Assembly (NCBI GenBank): GCA_020050685.1
Contig: JAGVKG010000029.1
Location: 124,001-188,000 of the forward strand
Length of the DNA stretch: 64,000 nt
Reading direction: 5' to 3'
Origin: Candidatus Obscuribacterales bacterium
GTDB lineage: Bacteria > Cyanobacteriota > Vampirovibrionia > Obscuribacterales > Obscuribacteraceae
In this document: piece after piece, positions 26,724-35,780 of the stretch
How the letters are laid out: each line of letters starts with the position of its first letter
How positions within the stretch are numbered: the stretch's first letter is position 1
Program-made: the position numbers and the translations under genes
The notes under the pieces: generated by a model
What the model saw: only the letters and a program-made list of their open reading frames with translations
The model's database searches: none
Told to the model about the DNA's origin: nothing

Positions 26724-28250
26724 ATGTCTCGTTTTCTTGGCATCGATGTTGGTACGTCCGGAACAAAGACATTGGTTATTGATGATCAGGGGCGCATTCT
26801 GGCTGAAGCGACTGCCACGTATCCTTGTGCTCATCCTGAGCCGCTTTGGAGTGAACAGGACCCGGACGATTGGTGGCAGGCGACAGTCACTACTGTGCGC
26901 CAAGTTATGCAAAAGGCGGGTCTCAAGCCGGAGGATGTCAAAGCTATCGGTTTATCCGGACAAATGCATGGATCGGTGTTTCTCGATAAAGCTGGCAATG
27001 TGATTCGTCCGGCAATTCTCTGGAACGATCAACGTACCCAAGCCGAATGTCTTGAATTGGAGAAAGTTTGTGGGGGCAGACCGAGTTTGATCAGCCTGGT
27101 TGCCAATCCTGCCCTAACCGGTTTTACTGCGCCAAAGATTTTGTGGTTGAGGAAAAATGAGCCAGCCAATTTTGCCAAGTTGGCCAAAGTTCTTTTGCCG
27201 AAAGATGAAATTCGCCGGCGTCTAACGGGCGAATATGCCACTGATGTTTGTGATGCTAGCGGTACATTGCTCTTTGACGTGGCGCACCGCCGGTGGTGCT
27301 TGCCGCTTATGGAAAAGCTGAAACTGGACACGAGCATCTTGCCGGAAAGTTATGAATGCGATCAAGTGACGGGCAAATTAAGCACAAGTGCTGCCAAAGA
27401 ATTAGGCTTGAGTACAGAGTGTCTTGTGGTTGCTGGTGCCGGTGATAATGCAGCTGGTGGCATTGGTAATGGCATTGTTCAACCTGGCGAAGTATCTACG
27501 TCAATTGGTACATCTGGCGTGATCTTCTCTTATCTCGACAAACCAATTGTTGATCCTGAAGGTCGTGTACACACTATATGTCATGCAGTTCCAGGTAAGT
27601 GGTATATGGCTGGCGTGAATTTGTCCAGTGGTGCGTGCTTACAATGGTTTGGCGAGGAGCTCTGTCAGGCGGAAGCGAAAAGCACTAATGGCAATCTGTT
27701 TAGTGTTCTGACTAAGGAAGCTGAGGGAATTCCACCCGGAGCAGACGGTTTATTCTTCTTGCCTTATTTGGCAGGAGAACGAACACCACATGCTGACCCC
27801 GATGCGCGTGGTTGTTTTATTGGCATGACTTTATCACATCGCCGCGGCCATATGATTCGGGCAATTATGGAAGGGGTGACGTATGCGCTGCGTGAGAGTA
27901 TGGAAATTATGCGCGGGCTGAATATTCCCATAACGGAAATTCGTGCATCTGGCGGTGGTTCGCAAAGTAAGCTTTGGCGACAAATTCAATCGGACATGTT
28001 TGGTCAACCTGTGAAAACCTTAAATGCTGAACAAGGTCCAGCCTACGGCGTGGCATTATTGGCGGCAGTGGGAGCCGGTGCATTTAATTCGATCCAAGAA
28101 GCCTGTGCGGCAACTATCAAGGTGGTGCAGGAAACACCGGTGAACACGAACAATAGTAAATATTATGATCGTGCTTTCCCTCTTTATAGAGATCTATATA
28201 GATCGTTGAAAGCCGATTTCAAAAGCATTAGTGCATTGGCAAAAGTATGA
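26724..28250 (+). CDS. xylB: Xylulokinase
   Basis: About 508 residues of the FGGY carbohydrate kinase family, phosphorylating D-xylulose to xylulose 5-phosphate. The N-terminal phosphate loop is LGIDVGTSGTKT. Substrate-contact segments are LSGQMHG and ILWNDQRT. The catalytic Asp lies in GAGDNAAGGIGNG, and the second FGGY region includes ASGGGSQSKLWRQIQSDMFG. I chose the ATG at 26724 with GGAG 6 bases upstream over an in-frame start at 26649. Divergent from xylA. Its stop overlaps the start of the next gene (ATGA). No xylose transporter or xylR is visible in the window. Confidence 0.96.
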   Translation: MSRFLGIDVGTSGTKTLVIDDQGRILAEATATYPCAHPEPLWSEQDPDDWWQATVTTVRQVMQKAGLKPEDVKAIGLSGQMHGSVFLDKAGNVIRPAILWNDQRTQAECLELEKVCGGRPSLISLVANPALTGFTAPKILWLRKNEPANFAKLAKVLLPKDEIRRRLTGEYATDVCDASGTLLFDVAHRRWCLPLMEKLKLDTSILPESYECDQVTGKLSTSAAKELGLSTECLVVAGAGDNAAGGIGNGIVQPGEVSTSIGTSGVIFSYLDKPIVDPEGRVHTICHAVPGKWYMAGVNLSSGACLQWFGEELCQAEAKSTNGNLFSVLTKEAEGIPPGADGLFFLPYLAGERTPHADPDARGCFIGMTLSHRRGHMIRAIMEGVTYALRESMEIMRGLNIPITEIRASGGGSQSKLWRQIQSDMFGQPVKTLNAEQGPAYGVALLAAVGAGAFNSIQEACAATIKVVQETPVNTNNSKYYDRAFPLYRDLYRSLKADFKSISALAKV

Positions 28251-30184
28251 GCGAATCGCAAGACGCCAATCCGAACATTTCTCAGCCGGAAGATTCGGCA
28301 GGAGATTCCTCTGTCCAAAATCGTTCTCGCATGCGACCGCTATTGATTTTTGATGGTGATTGTGGCTTTTGCAGATTCTGGGTTGATGCGTGGCGGGTGA
28401 AGGTCAAAGATAAAATTGACTTTGCGCCGTTTCAAGAAGTGTCCGGCGAGTTTCCAGAGATTGCCAAAGATGAATTCAATAGATCAGTTCAATTGGCCAT
28501 GCCAGATGGTCAGATCTTTTCTGCTGCCAATGCCGTCTTTCGTGTTTTAAGTGTTGATCCAAAAAGCAAATGGATGCTGGATCTTTACGAAAGGAATTCG
28601 GCTTTTAGAAAAATAACGGAATGGTTCTACCGATTGGTGGCAGATAATCGTCCGCTTTTCTCAATGCTCACGCAGGTATTGTGGGGACAAGCCGAGTCCG
28701 ATTACTGGCTGGCGCGCTGGCTATTTCTGCGTTTGCTTGGTCTTGTGTATCTCATCGCCTTCTTTTCTTTAGGCACTCAAGTACTGGGCTTAATTGGATC
28801 GCACGGGATGTTGCCGGCAAATTTGTTTTTAGATCTGGTAAGGCAACAAGCTGGAGATATGCGTTTCTATTTTGCTCCCACGCTTGCCTGGTTGGATTCA
28901 AGCGATACTTTTTTGCAGTTTCTTTGTATTGCTGGTGCATTGGCTTCTTGTTTTGTGACGTTAGGAATTGCCACAGGGGCAGCTTTGGTAATTTGTTGGC
29001 TCTTCTATCTTTCGCTTGTCACCATCGGCGGTGACTTCCTTACCTTTCAATGGGATGGATTGTTGTTAGAGGTCGGTTTTCTTTCGCTATTTTTAACGCC
29101 GTGGCAATTCGCTGAACCGCCCTGGCCTTTCAATAAAAAACAAACTTCTAGACCACCCTCGATTGCCGTGATTTGGCTTTTGCGTTTAGTACTGTTCAAG
29201 CTTACCTTTATGTCCGGTGCAGTTAAACTAATCAGTGGAGATCCCTCATACAGGGATCTAACTGCGCTTACCTACCACTGGTGGACGCAACCACTGCCAG
29301 TGCCGCTTGCCTGGTACATGGACAAATTGCCTCTGGCATTGCAGAAGTTTTCTTGCGCTTGCATGTTCTTCTTTGAGCTGGCTGTACCATTTACTATATT
29401 CACACCGCGGAAGATTAGAGTCCTTGGCAGTCTTTTGATGATCTTCTTTCAATTCATGATCATATGGACTGGCAATTATACGTTCTTCAATTGGCTGGCA
29501 ATTGCTATGGCGTTATTGCTCATTGATGACAAAGCATTCAGCCGAGTTCTTCCCTCCCGTTTATACGATGCTGTCATTAATGCGGGCCGTTTGGCCAGAA
29601 ACACGCCTTTGCGATTACTATGGCTTTCACCGCTAGTAGCCTTCCTGCTTCTTCTTGCTGGCGGAAAGGCATTAGCGATTATGTCCGGTCTCAACCCGCT
29701 TACCTTGCCGGTGCTTACGCTAAATCAGTATCTTGCACCATGGCACATTACTAATGATTACGGTGTCTTTGCTGTGATGACCAAGTCGCGCCAGGAAATT
29801 ATTGTCCAGGGCAGTGATGATGGTGAGAGCTGGAAGACTTATGAATTTCCTTACAAGCCAGGTGACTTGAAGCGCTCACCGCCCATGGTGGCACCGCTGC
29901 AGCCGCGTTTAGATTGGCAAATGTGGTTTGCTGCCTTGGGTACTTACCAAAGGAATCCCTGGTTTACCAATTTTATGATCCGCTTGTTGCAAGGCGAGCC
30001 CGATGTGCTCAAGCTCCTGCAATACAATCCATTTCCGGATCATCCACCTAAATATGTACGAGCCCTTTTGTTTAATTACCGCTTCTCCAGCGCTCAGGAC
30101 AAGCAATCAACCGGAAATTGGTGGCAGCGCTCATATGAGGATGTCTATTTCCCAATGATCTCGCTTTCTTCCGCAACCGATTAG
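28247..30184 (+). CDS. DCC (DUF393) thioredoxin-like domain fused to lipase maturation factor-like membrane protein
   Basis: A 645-residue fusion. Residues about 31-140 form a DCC/DUF393 domain with the signature IFDGDCGFC, a thioredoxin-like fold with a CxxC-type redox or metal site. Residues about 150 to the end match the lipase maturation factor family (LMF1-like): WLFLRLLGLVYLIAF, GLIGSHGMLPA, FLTFQWDGLLLE, KLISGDPSYRDLTALTYHWWTQPLP, then several membrane helices and a C-terminal soluble part. LMF proteins aid folding of secreted enzymes in the ER; the bacterial role is unknown. Translation is coupled to xylB by an ATGA overlap, an odd pairing. Domain calls are confident, function is not. 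Confidence 0.88.
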   Translation: MSESQDANPNISQPEDSAGDSSVQNRSRMRPLLIFDGDCGFCRFWVDAWRVKVKDKIDFAPFQEVSGEFPEIAKDEFNRSVQLAMPDGQIFSAANAVFRVLSVDPKSKWMLDLYERNSAFRKITEWFYRLVADNRPLFSMLTQVLWGQAESDYWLARWLFLRLLGLVYLIAFFSLGTQVLGLIGSHGMLPANLFLDLVRQQAGDMRFYFAPTLAWLDSSDTFLQFLCIAGALASCFVTLGIATGAALVICWLFYLSLVTIGGDFLTFQWDGLLLEVGFLSLFLTPWQFAEPPWPFNKKQTSRPPSIAVIWLLRLVLFKLTFMSGAVKLISGDPSYRDLTALTYHWWTQPLPVPLAWYMDKLPLALQKFSCACMFFFELAVPFTIFTPRKIRVLGSLLMIFFQFMIIWTGNYTFFNWLAIAMALLLIDDKAFSRVLPSRLYDAVINAGRLARNTPLRLLWLSPLVAFLLLLAGGKALAIMSGLNPLTLPVLTLNQYLAPWHITNDYGVFAVMTKSRQEIIVQGSDDGESWKTYEFPYKPGDLKRSPPMVAPLQPRLDWQMWFAALGTYQRNPWFTNFMIRLLQGEPDVLKLLQYNPFPDHPPKYVRALLFNYRFSSAQDKQSTGNWWQRSYEDVYFPMISLSSATD

Positions 30185-30239
30185 GCGCAACACTTGCAAG
30201 AATGTCGGCAATTATCCAGATAAGTTCAATAGGCAAATA

Positions 30240-31604
30240 TTATGGATTCGGATTTCTGGCTTCAAGGGTCATCCGGATTCCGTGCTTTGCGCGCAAGGTT
30301 ACGGCTGGCATTAGTTCTACCGGATGGTTTGGGACTAGTGATAAGCGAAATTCTTGTATGATAGAAGCTAACATTAAGACAGCTTCTAGCATGGCAAATG
30401 TATTCCCAATACAGGTTCTCGGACCACCGCCGAATGGGAAGTAAGCAAACTTTGGTAGTGATTCGGTAAATTCTTCCGTCCAGCGATCCGGATCAAATTT
30501 ATCCGCGTCTTTGAAATAACGTTGGTCGTGGTGCATGACCCATTGGCTCATAATGAAAGCAGTGCCTTTGGCAATGGCGTGACCGCCGAGCTGGCAATCT
30601 CTGGCAGCTTCTCTGGCGATTGCCCATACTGGTGGGCGTATACGCATTGATTCTTTTATGACCTTTTCCGTGTACGACAATTGGAAGTAGTCAGACGCTT
30701 GTGGTTGGCGACCATTTAGAAGTTGTTTGACTTCATTGAGCAATGTCGCTTCAACGTGCGGGTGTTGGGAAATTAAATAAAGTGTCCAGGTCAGTGTCAA
30801 TGCAGTTGTTTCGTGACCGGCAAAAAACATCGTAAAGAGCTCATCGCGAATTTGCTTATCGGTCATGCCACTGCCATCTGTATCATCCTGCACGTTAAGC
30901 AATATGGACAATAGATCTCGACGCCCATCCGTGTGTCCGCGTCTTTCTTCAATTAATTTATAAAGAAAATGATCGATAGTTTTGATTGCCTTGAGCAAAT
31001 TTATATTAGTGGGAAAGGGCACCCATTCGGGCATGAGAAGCAAAAGCGGATCGTTCATTCGTTCGTTGAGATGTTTCTGGGCAGCGGTTAGGGCGTCCTC
31101 CAGTTCCTGATTGCCATGTGAAAGATCTACATCAAAAAGCGTCTTAGTGGCAATCCCCAGAGTCAGCACCATCATGTCATGCTGAATGTCCACCTGATTG
31201 ATACCATTTGCCACATTACCCTTCCACCGTTTTATAAGAAGGCTGGCATGATCTGTCATCACTTGAGCATATTCTTCCAAGCGTTTAGGACTAAATGAAG
31301 GTGCTGCCAATTTCCGTTGTCTCTTCCAGTACTCGCCTTCGCTGGATAAAAGTCCTTGTCCAAAGAAGGCTCGATTGTTTTTTAGAGCGATATCTTTTAC
31401 ATAATTACTTGCCTCTGATACCAAAACAATTTGAATCAGTTCTGGATCACTAAGCAATACGATTGGTGCCATGCCAATCTTAAAGGGAACTATATTGCCA
31501 TAGCTCTCCTTAAGCTCAGTAAGAAATTCCAATGGCCTATTTTTCAACGAATTAGAAAAATCGTTGAAGTACTTTTCCTTTGGTCCGGGTGGCAATGTTT
31601 TCAT
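30240..31604 (-). CDS. Cytochrome P450
   Basis: A 454-residue P450. The haem-binding loop is FGGGPRTC398IG with the axial cysteine; the I-helix oxygen-activation motif is FAGHETT; the K-helix E-x-x-R is ESMR; a proline-rich N-terminus (LPPGP) precedes the catalytic core. No membrane anchor is obvious. The overall pattern resembles CYP110/CYP102-like fatty-acid or terpenoid hydroxylases. Electron donors are not encoded nearby. AGG lies 8 bases before the ATG. The gene starts 31 bases after the methyltransferase gene on the same strand, so the two may modify one product. Confidence 0.94.
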   Translation of the reverse strand: MKTLPPGPKEKYFNDFSNSLKNRPLEFLTELKESYGNIVPFKIGMAPIVLLSDPELIQIVLVSEASNYVKDIALKNNRAFFGQGLLSSEGEYWKRQRKLAAPSFSPKRLEEYAQVMTDHASLLIKRWKGNVANGINQVDIQHDMMVLTLGIATKTLFDVDLSHGNQELEDALTAAQKHLNERMNDPLLLLMPEWVPFPTNINLLKAIKTIDHFLYKLIEERRGHTDGRRDLLSILLNVQDDTDGSGMTDKQIRDELFTMFFAGHETTALTLTWTLYLISQHPHVEATLLNEVKQLLNGRQPQASDYFQLSYTEKVIKESMRIRPPVWAIAREAARDCQLGGHAIAKGTAFIMSQWVMHHDQRYFKDADKFDPDRWTEEFTESLPKFAYFPFGGGPRTCIGNTFAMLEAVLMLASIIQEFRLSLVPNHPVELMPAVTLRAKHGIRMTLEARNPNP

Positions 31605-31635
31605 GAAATTTACCTGTCGTGACTTGGTCCAAGGG

Positions 31636-32715
31636 TTATGGTTTCAATTCGTAGAGAGCTGAAAATGGATCTTCAATTGGCAAACGGCGAAACTCTCGGA
31701 AGCCTGCTTGTATGGCCAGCTCGCGTGCCTTCGATTCACCCATCAAAGCACCAATGCCGGCGCCACCTTCGGCAAGGGATGTCGTCATGCAATAAAGCGT
31801 GCTAATAGAATAAAGAAGTTTTCCCATGTCAGAAATATTTTCTGCTACATCATTTGAGACATTCATTTCCACCATTAGAAAAGTACCGTCATCCTTCAAG
31901 GCTTGCTGAATTGACTTGAGCAAATCGACAGGGGCAACAGAATCATGAATGACATCAAATGCCGTGATCAGATCAAATTGTTGTGACGGCAGCTTCGTGC
32001 AATCGATGACTTGAAATTTCAAATTGCCGCCCGCACCGGAGGTTGTTGCGTTTTGCTTAGCACGCTCGAGCGAACCGTCATGATTATCAAAGCCCAGCAC
32101 CTCTGATTTGGGAAAGGCTTTCGCTAAAACTATAGCCGCTTGCCCGCATCCGCATCCTACATCGCAGACTTTCGCACCAGCTTGAAGCTTCTGGATAACA
32201 TCGGGCATTGTCGGTAACCAATTCTGAATCAACTGATTTTTGTACCAGCTGCCTGATGTTCGCTCAATGCCTTCAAAAAGATCCGCCGAGTACTGATCCT
32301 GCTTTACTCCTTTGCCGGTTTTGAAAGACTCAGCAACCTGGGGAGTAACCTTAGCCAAAGCAGCAATCTGTTGAAAAATCCCGCCGAAAAAGTAAGGGAA
32401 GGAATCATCGGCCAATGGCAACGCGTGTTCTTTGGGAAAACAATATGTTTTCTTGCTTGCATCGTAATCAACATACTTAGCCGCAACCATGCTGCCAAGC
32501 CATTCTTGCAAGTAGCGTTGATTCAATTTCGTTGCGGCTGCCAGTTGATCTAAAGTAAATGTGTCAAGCTTAGCCATTGCCGAAAAAATGCCAAGCCGGT
32601 CTCCAACATAACAGAGCAGTCCGTGCATCACGGTTGCCGAGTCGGATAACAACCGCTCAACAAATTGATCTACTTTGCTTTGGTCCAGGTCTGCGCAAGC
32701 CGTCTTGCCTTTCAT
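31636..32715 (-). CDS. SAM-dependent class I methyltransferase with N-terminal winged helix
   Basis: 359 residues. An N-terminal helical/winged-helix dimerisation region (about 15-100, FTLDQLAAATKLNQRYLQEWL) precedes a Rossmann methyltransferase with motif I VCDVGCGCGQAAI, motif II VLGFDNHD, motif IV FDLITAFDVIHD and LKDDGTFLMVEM. This arrangement is typical of O-methyltransferase-like proteins such as the Rv2258c family. The acceptor is unknown. GAGGAG lies about 8 bases upstream of the ATG. It is followed by the P450 gene (31-base gap), which suggests a small hydroxylation/methylation unit. Confidence 0.88.
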   Translation of the reverse strand: MKGKTACADLDQSKVDQFVERLLSDSATVMHGLLCYVGDRLGIFSAMAKLDTFTLDQLAAATKLNQRYLQEWLGSMVAAKYVDYDASKKTYCFPKEHALPLADDSFPYFFGGIFQQIAALAKVTPQVAESFKTGKGVKQDQYSADLFEGIERTSGSWYKNQLIQNWLPTMPDVIQKLQAGAKVCDVGCGCGQAAIVLAKAFPKSEVLGFDNHDGSLERAKQNATTSGAGGNLKFQVIDCTKLPSQQFDLITAFDVIHDSVAPVDLLKSIQQALKDDGTFLMVEMNVSNDVAENISDMGKLLYSISTLYCMTTSLAEGGAGIGALMGESKARELAIQAGFREFRRLPIEDPFSALYELKP

Positions 32716-32864
32716 TACACATCACTCCTCTGGCATCATTCATACGTCGCCGAAATGCTGTTCATCAAGATACTTATTATAGATAACCAGGCAGAAATCA
32801 CCTGAATTTCGCCTGCTTGACATTATTCTCTTTACTTGACTTTCGAACATTCAGCTCTTGACGC

Positions 32865-32870
32865 TATAAT
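32865..32870 (+). promoter_or_regulatory. -10 element of galM, probably giving a leaderless transcript
   Basis: A perfect TATAAT ends 6 bases before the galM ATG at 32877, which places +1 at or next to the start codon. A weak -35 (TTCGAA) lies 17 bases upstream. No ribosome-binding site precedes the ATG, which fits a leaderless mRNA. Confidence 0.5.
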
Positions 32871-32876
32871 CTGCCA

Positions 32877-33911
32877 ATGGTTTTAATTGATAGCGACAGC
32901 AAAATGTTTGGCGTGACCGGCGACGGTAAGCAAATTGAACAGTATGCTCTCAGTAACAAAAATGGAATGGTGGCAAAGTTCATTACTTATGGTGCGACGC
33001 TTACAGAGTTGCATGTTCCGGATCGTCATGGACAAACTTCTAATGTCGTCCTTGGTTTTGATAATCTCCAACAGTACTTAGGTGAGCACCCGTGGTTTGG
33101 CTCTACAATTGGTCGGGTTGCGAATCGTATTGCTGGCGGCCGATTCACATTGAACGGCATCACTTATCGTCTGACCCAGAATGATGGCGCAAATACTTTG
33201 CATGGTGGCATGCGTGGATTTGATAAACAAATTTGGCAAGCCGAGCTATCTGGTAGTAACTCGATCAAGTTTTCTTATCTAAGCAAACACCTGGATGAGG
33301 GTTTTCCAGGAAATGTGAATGTTACGGTGTCGTATTCACTTACTGAAGACAACGAACTGATAATTGATTACACCGCGAATACAGATCAGCCAACACCGCT
33401 TAACTTGACTCATCATAGTTATTTCAATCTTGCTGGTGCGGGCTGTGGCAATATTTGCGATCATCTTCTTCAGATTGCCGCCTCACGACATACTGTGATG
33501 AATGATAATCTCATTCCAACTGGAGAGATTGCTGCAATTGCCAATACGCCCTTAGACTTTAAGAATCCTACTCAACCGGGATCACGGATTCCGAATATCA
33601 TTGATGGTTATGATCTCAATTACGCATTAGATTCAGCCGACGGTTGTCTTAAGTTTGCAGCAAGATTGGTTCATCCTGACGCAAATCGATCCATGGAAGT
33701 GTGGACTACACAGCCAGGTCTGCAACTTTACACCGCTAATTCATTTGATGGCACCATATCTGGTATCGGTGGAAAGTATGGGCAATACGCAGGCATTGCC
33801 TTGGAGACTCAACATTTCCCAGACTCAGTCAATCATCCGCATTTTCCCAATACTATCTTGGAGCCAAATGCGACTTATAGGCAGACGACGATCTATAAAT
33901 TCAGCTGGTAA
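32877..33911 (+). CDS. galM: Aldose 1-epimerase (mutarotase)
   Basis: 344 residues interconverting alpha and beta anomers of aldoses in the cytoplasm. Family signatures are YGATLTELHVPDR, VLGFDNLQQYL, GSTIGRVANRIAGGRFTLNG, TLHGGMRGFD (first catalytic His region), LTHHSYFNLAG with the acid His, IDGYDLNY and IALETQHFPDSVNHPHFP with the base Glu. The length is normal. The ATG at 32877 has no ribosome-binding site and is very close to a TATAAT. It complements xylA/xylB and ribokinase in the same window. It is divergent from the methyltransferase-P450 pair. Confidence 0.95.
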   Translation: MVLIDSDSKMFGVTGDGKQIEQYALSNKNGMVAKFITYGATLTELHVPDRHGQTSNVVLGFDNLQQYLGEHPWFGSTIGRVANRIAGGRFTLNGITYRLTQNDGANTLHGGMRGFDKQIWQAELSGSNSIKFSYLSKHLDEGFPGNVNVTVSYSLTEDNELIIDYTANTDQPTPLNLTHHSYFNLAGAGCGNICDHLLQIAASRHTVMNDNLIPTGEIAAIANTPLDFKNPTQPGSRIPNIIDGYDLNYALDSADGCLKFAARLVHPDANRSMEVWTTQPGLQLYTANSFDGTISGIGGKYGQYAGIALETQHFPDSVNHPHFPNTILEPNATYRQTTIYKFSW

Positions 33912-33913
33912 TG

Positions 33914-34210
33914 TTATCGCCAGAGTTGCGCATCGATAGTGCCGACGACAATACTGATAAGTGGTAGCAAGGACAATGCAAATGCTATCTTGTGCTTCTT
34001 AATTTGATACATTCGCCAGGCAAAAAAGACAGAGGTGGCTGCTACAGGCGGATAGGTCATGATCGTGAAGAGTAAAATCCAAATTACTGGATTTTCCGTA
34101 GACCCTGGTGCATCAAACATCATGGGCGAAAACATTAGCATGAGAGCAGTTGGCAACAAAAGGAGACCATACACAACTGTGGCAATGATCAACCAAACTT
34201 TCAATGCCAA
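33914..34210 (-). CDS. Small three-helix membrane protein
   Basis: A 98-residue hydrophobic protein with membrane segments at about residues 5-27, 42-65 and 75-92. It starts with TTG; a perfect GGAGG lies 8 bases before it, which decides the start. No family is recognised. It ends 2 bases from the convergent galM stop. It lies 49 bases downstream of the DUF2314 gene on the same strand and may share its transcript. Confidence 0.65.
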   Translation of the reverse strand: MALKVWLIIATVVYGLLLLPTALMLMFSPMMFDAPGSTENPVIWILLFTIMTYPPVAATSVFFAWRMYQIKKHKIAFALSLLPLISIVVGTIDAQLWR

Positions 34211-34259
34211 GGGTACAACCTCCAGCTTTATCTATGAGATCAGCAAATGCTCTATGGAA

Positions 34260-34742
34260 TTAGTGTTTAAGCGAACTTAAATAATTTCCGACGAGGTTGC
34301 CTTCTTGCGAACCATCTTTGTTGATGATCGTCCAGTCTTCTACATCGCTTTCGTTGACTTCAATCTTGTCGCCTTGCTGTGGACCTTTGAGATTGACTTT
34401 GCTGCCGATCACGCCGGTAAGTTTGTCGCCCTGCCAGGCAAGCACTTTGACAAATACATGCTCTTGATTTTTGGCAGAATCAAAAATTGGGGTGGTGATA
34501 AAGAAATTTTGTTCTTTCAATAAACCTTTGACATAGCGTTCCTTAACTTGAGGAAGACCTTGCTTCGCTTGACTAATCAGTTTATCGATTGCCTTGTTGG
34601 TCTCCGCCTCTGTTACATGCACAGCACGATCTGATGCTGCTTGGTCTTTTGCTGGTGTTGATGTAGTTTCTTCAGCCAAACAGGTACTACTGACCAAGGA
34701 AAGCGAAAGGCAACCTATACAAGCTAAAACCAATTTGTTCAT
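34260..34742 (-). CDS. Secreted DUF2314-domain protein
   Basis: A 160-residue protein with a signal peptide (LVLACIGCLSLSLVSSTCLA) and a DUF2314-like domain at about 65-160. Matching features are FFITTPIFD, EHVFVKVLAWQGDKLTGVIGS, GDKIEVNESDVEDWTIINKDG and the downstream GN. DUF2314 proteins have no established activity. AAGGAGA lies a few bases before the ATG. The gene follows the secreted protein at 34767 by 24 bases and is probably co-transcribed with it and the amidase. Confidence 0.78.
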   Translation of the reverse strand: MNKLVLACIGCLSLSLVSSTCLAEETTSTPAKDQAASDRAVHVTEAETNKAIDKLISQAKQGLPQVKERYVKGLLKEQNFFITTPIFDSAKNQEHVFVKVLAWQGDKLTGVIGSKVNLKGPQQGDKIEVNESDVEDWTIINKDGSQEGNLVGNYLSSLKH

Positions 34743-34766
34743 CTGTCTCTCCTTTTGATCATAATG

Positions 34767-35780
34767 TTACTGTGCACGTTGCACGGTTCCATACAAGACA
34801 ATTTTGTCTTGAAATACACCTTGTTGATTATAGCCAATACAGGCCGCTTGAACATAAAGTTGCTTATCGCTTTGCTTGTAAAAGCGAATCACATTTTCTG
34901 AATAGTCGATTCGTATTTTGCCGGATTGTGGATTTCGCACTTGTTCGGCAATCACCAATTGTTGTTCGATGACAGAAGACGAAAGCTTTCTGATTTCGTT
35001 TTTGACAATTTCGCTGTTCAGTGTATTGCCCGTCACTCCCATGCCATTTTGAATCGCTCCAAGATGCAGAGCATACATGTATGGCACGCTGGCAATTAGG
35101 GCAGCCATGCCAGGCATCTGAGAAAGTTGGGATAAATCAGCACCACCAAATAGACCTTTCAGTTCCGGAGAAGCCGATTGCAATTGCGTTAGCGTGTCCT
35201 GCCATTTGGCTTGATCCATTGGCGCAGTAAACGTAATTTGTGTTGGTTGAAGTAAAACATTGCCGGGATTTGGTTCTGAAAATTCAAAGGAAACTTGCCC
35301 TTGCGTGCCTGGTGCAGTTAATTGTTTTTCTTTGCTTGCTTCCTTTGCGTCAAAGACATAACGTCCCTGTGCATATTCAGAGGCAAAAATTGTCAACGTT
35401 CCTTGCCATACACCCTTAAATTCTCCCGGAAAAGAAGAAACCACCAAGCCGCTATATCTGGTTTTTGCTCCAGCAGCACTAATCTTTCCACTTAAGCTGG
35501 TATCAAACTTTGGCTTTAGTGCTTTCAGTACATAGGGCAGCTTAGCTCCTGGACCGGAGACGATTTCTTCGATGCGACCATAAAGAGTTGTGGTTTTAGG
35601 CTTACCAGGTGGTGTCATCGTGCTGGTTGCCGGTTTGCTTTCGCTTGGTTTGGCCTGCGACGTACTTGCTTCACTTGGCTTTGTTGCAGGTACTTGATCA
35701 TTGTCAGCCGCAATTGAAGGCAGCGACATCAAAATGATGGTGTTGACCATAAGCATCGACAAGAAGAATTTTGTTGTCAT
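34767..35780 (-). CDS. Secreted protein of unknown function
   Basis: 337 residues: a signal peptide (FFLSMLMVNTIILMSLPSIAA), a Ser/Pro/Lys/Thr-rich linker (about 26-64), then a domain beginning TTTLYGRIEEIVSGPGAKLP and rich in beta-strand patterning, with a middle helical part containing short LSQLSQMPGMAAL pieces. I recognise no family. The gene overlaps the amidase stop as ATGA, so it is translated from the same message. Likely periplasmic. Confidence 0.7.
   Translation of the reverse strand: MTTKFFLSMLMVNTIILMSLPSIAADNDQVPATKPSEASTSQAKPSESKPATSTMTPPGKPKTTTLYGRIEEIVSGPGAKLPYVLKALKPKFDTSLSGKISAAGAKTRYSGLVVSSFPGEFKGVWQGTLTIFASEYAQGRYVFDAKEASKEKQLTAPGTQGQVSFEFSEPNPGNVLLQPTQITFTAPMDQAKWQDTLTQLQSASPELKGLFGGADLSQLSQMPGMAALIASVPYMYALHLGAIQNGMGVTGNTLNSEIVKNEIRKLSSSVIEQQLVIAEQVRNPQSGKIRIDYSENVIRFYKQSDKQLYVQAACIGYNQQGVFQDKIVLYGTVQRAQ

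Noticed and set aside
30240-32715. P450 plus methyltransferase considered as a biosynthetic gene cluster.
   Set aside because: Only two tailoring-type genes, with no synthase, terpene cyclase or NRPS nearby.
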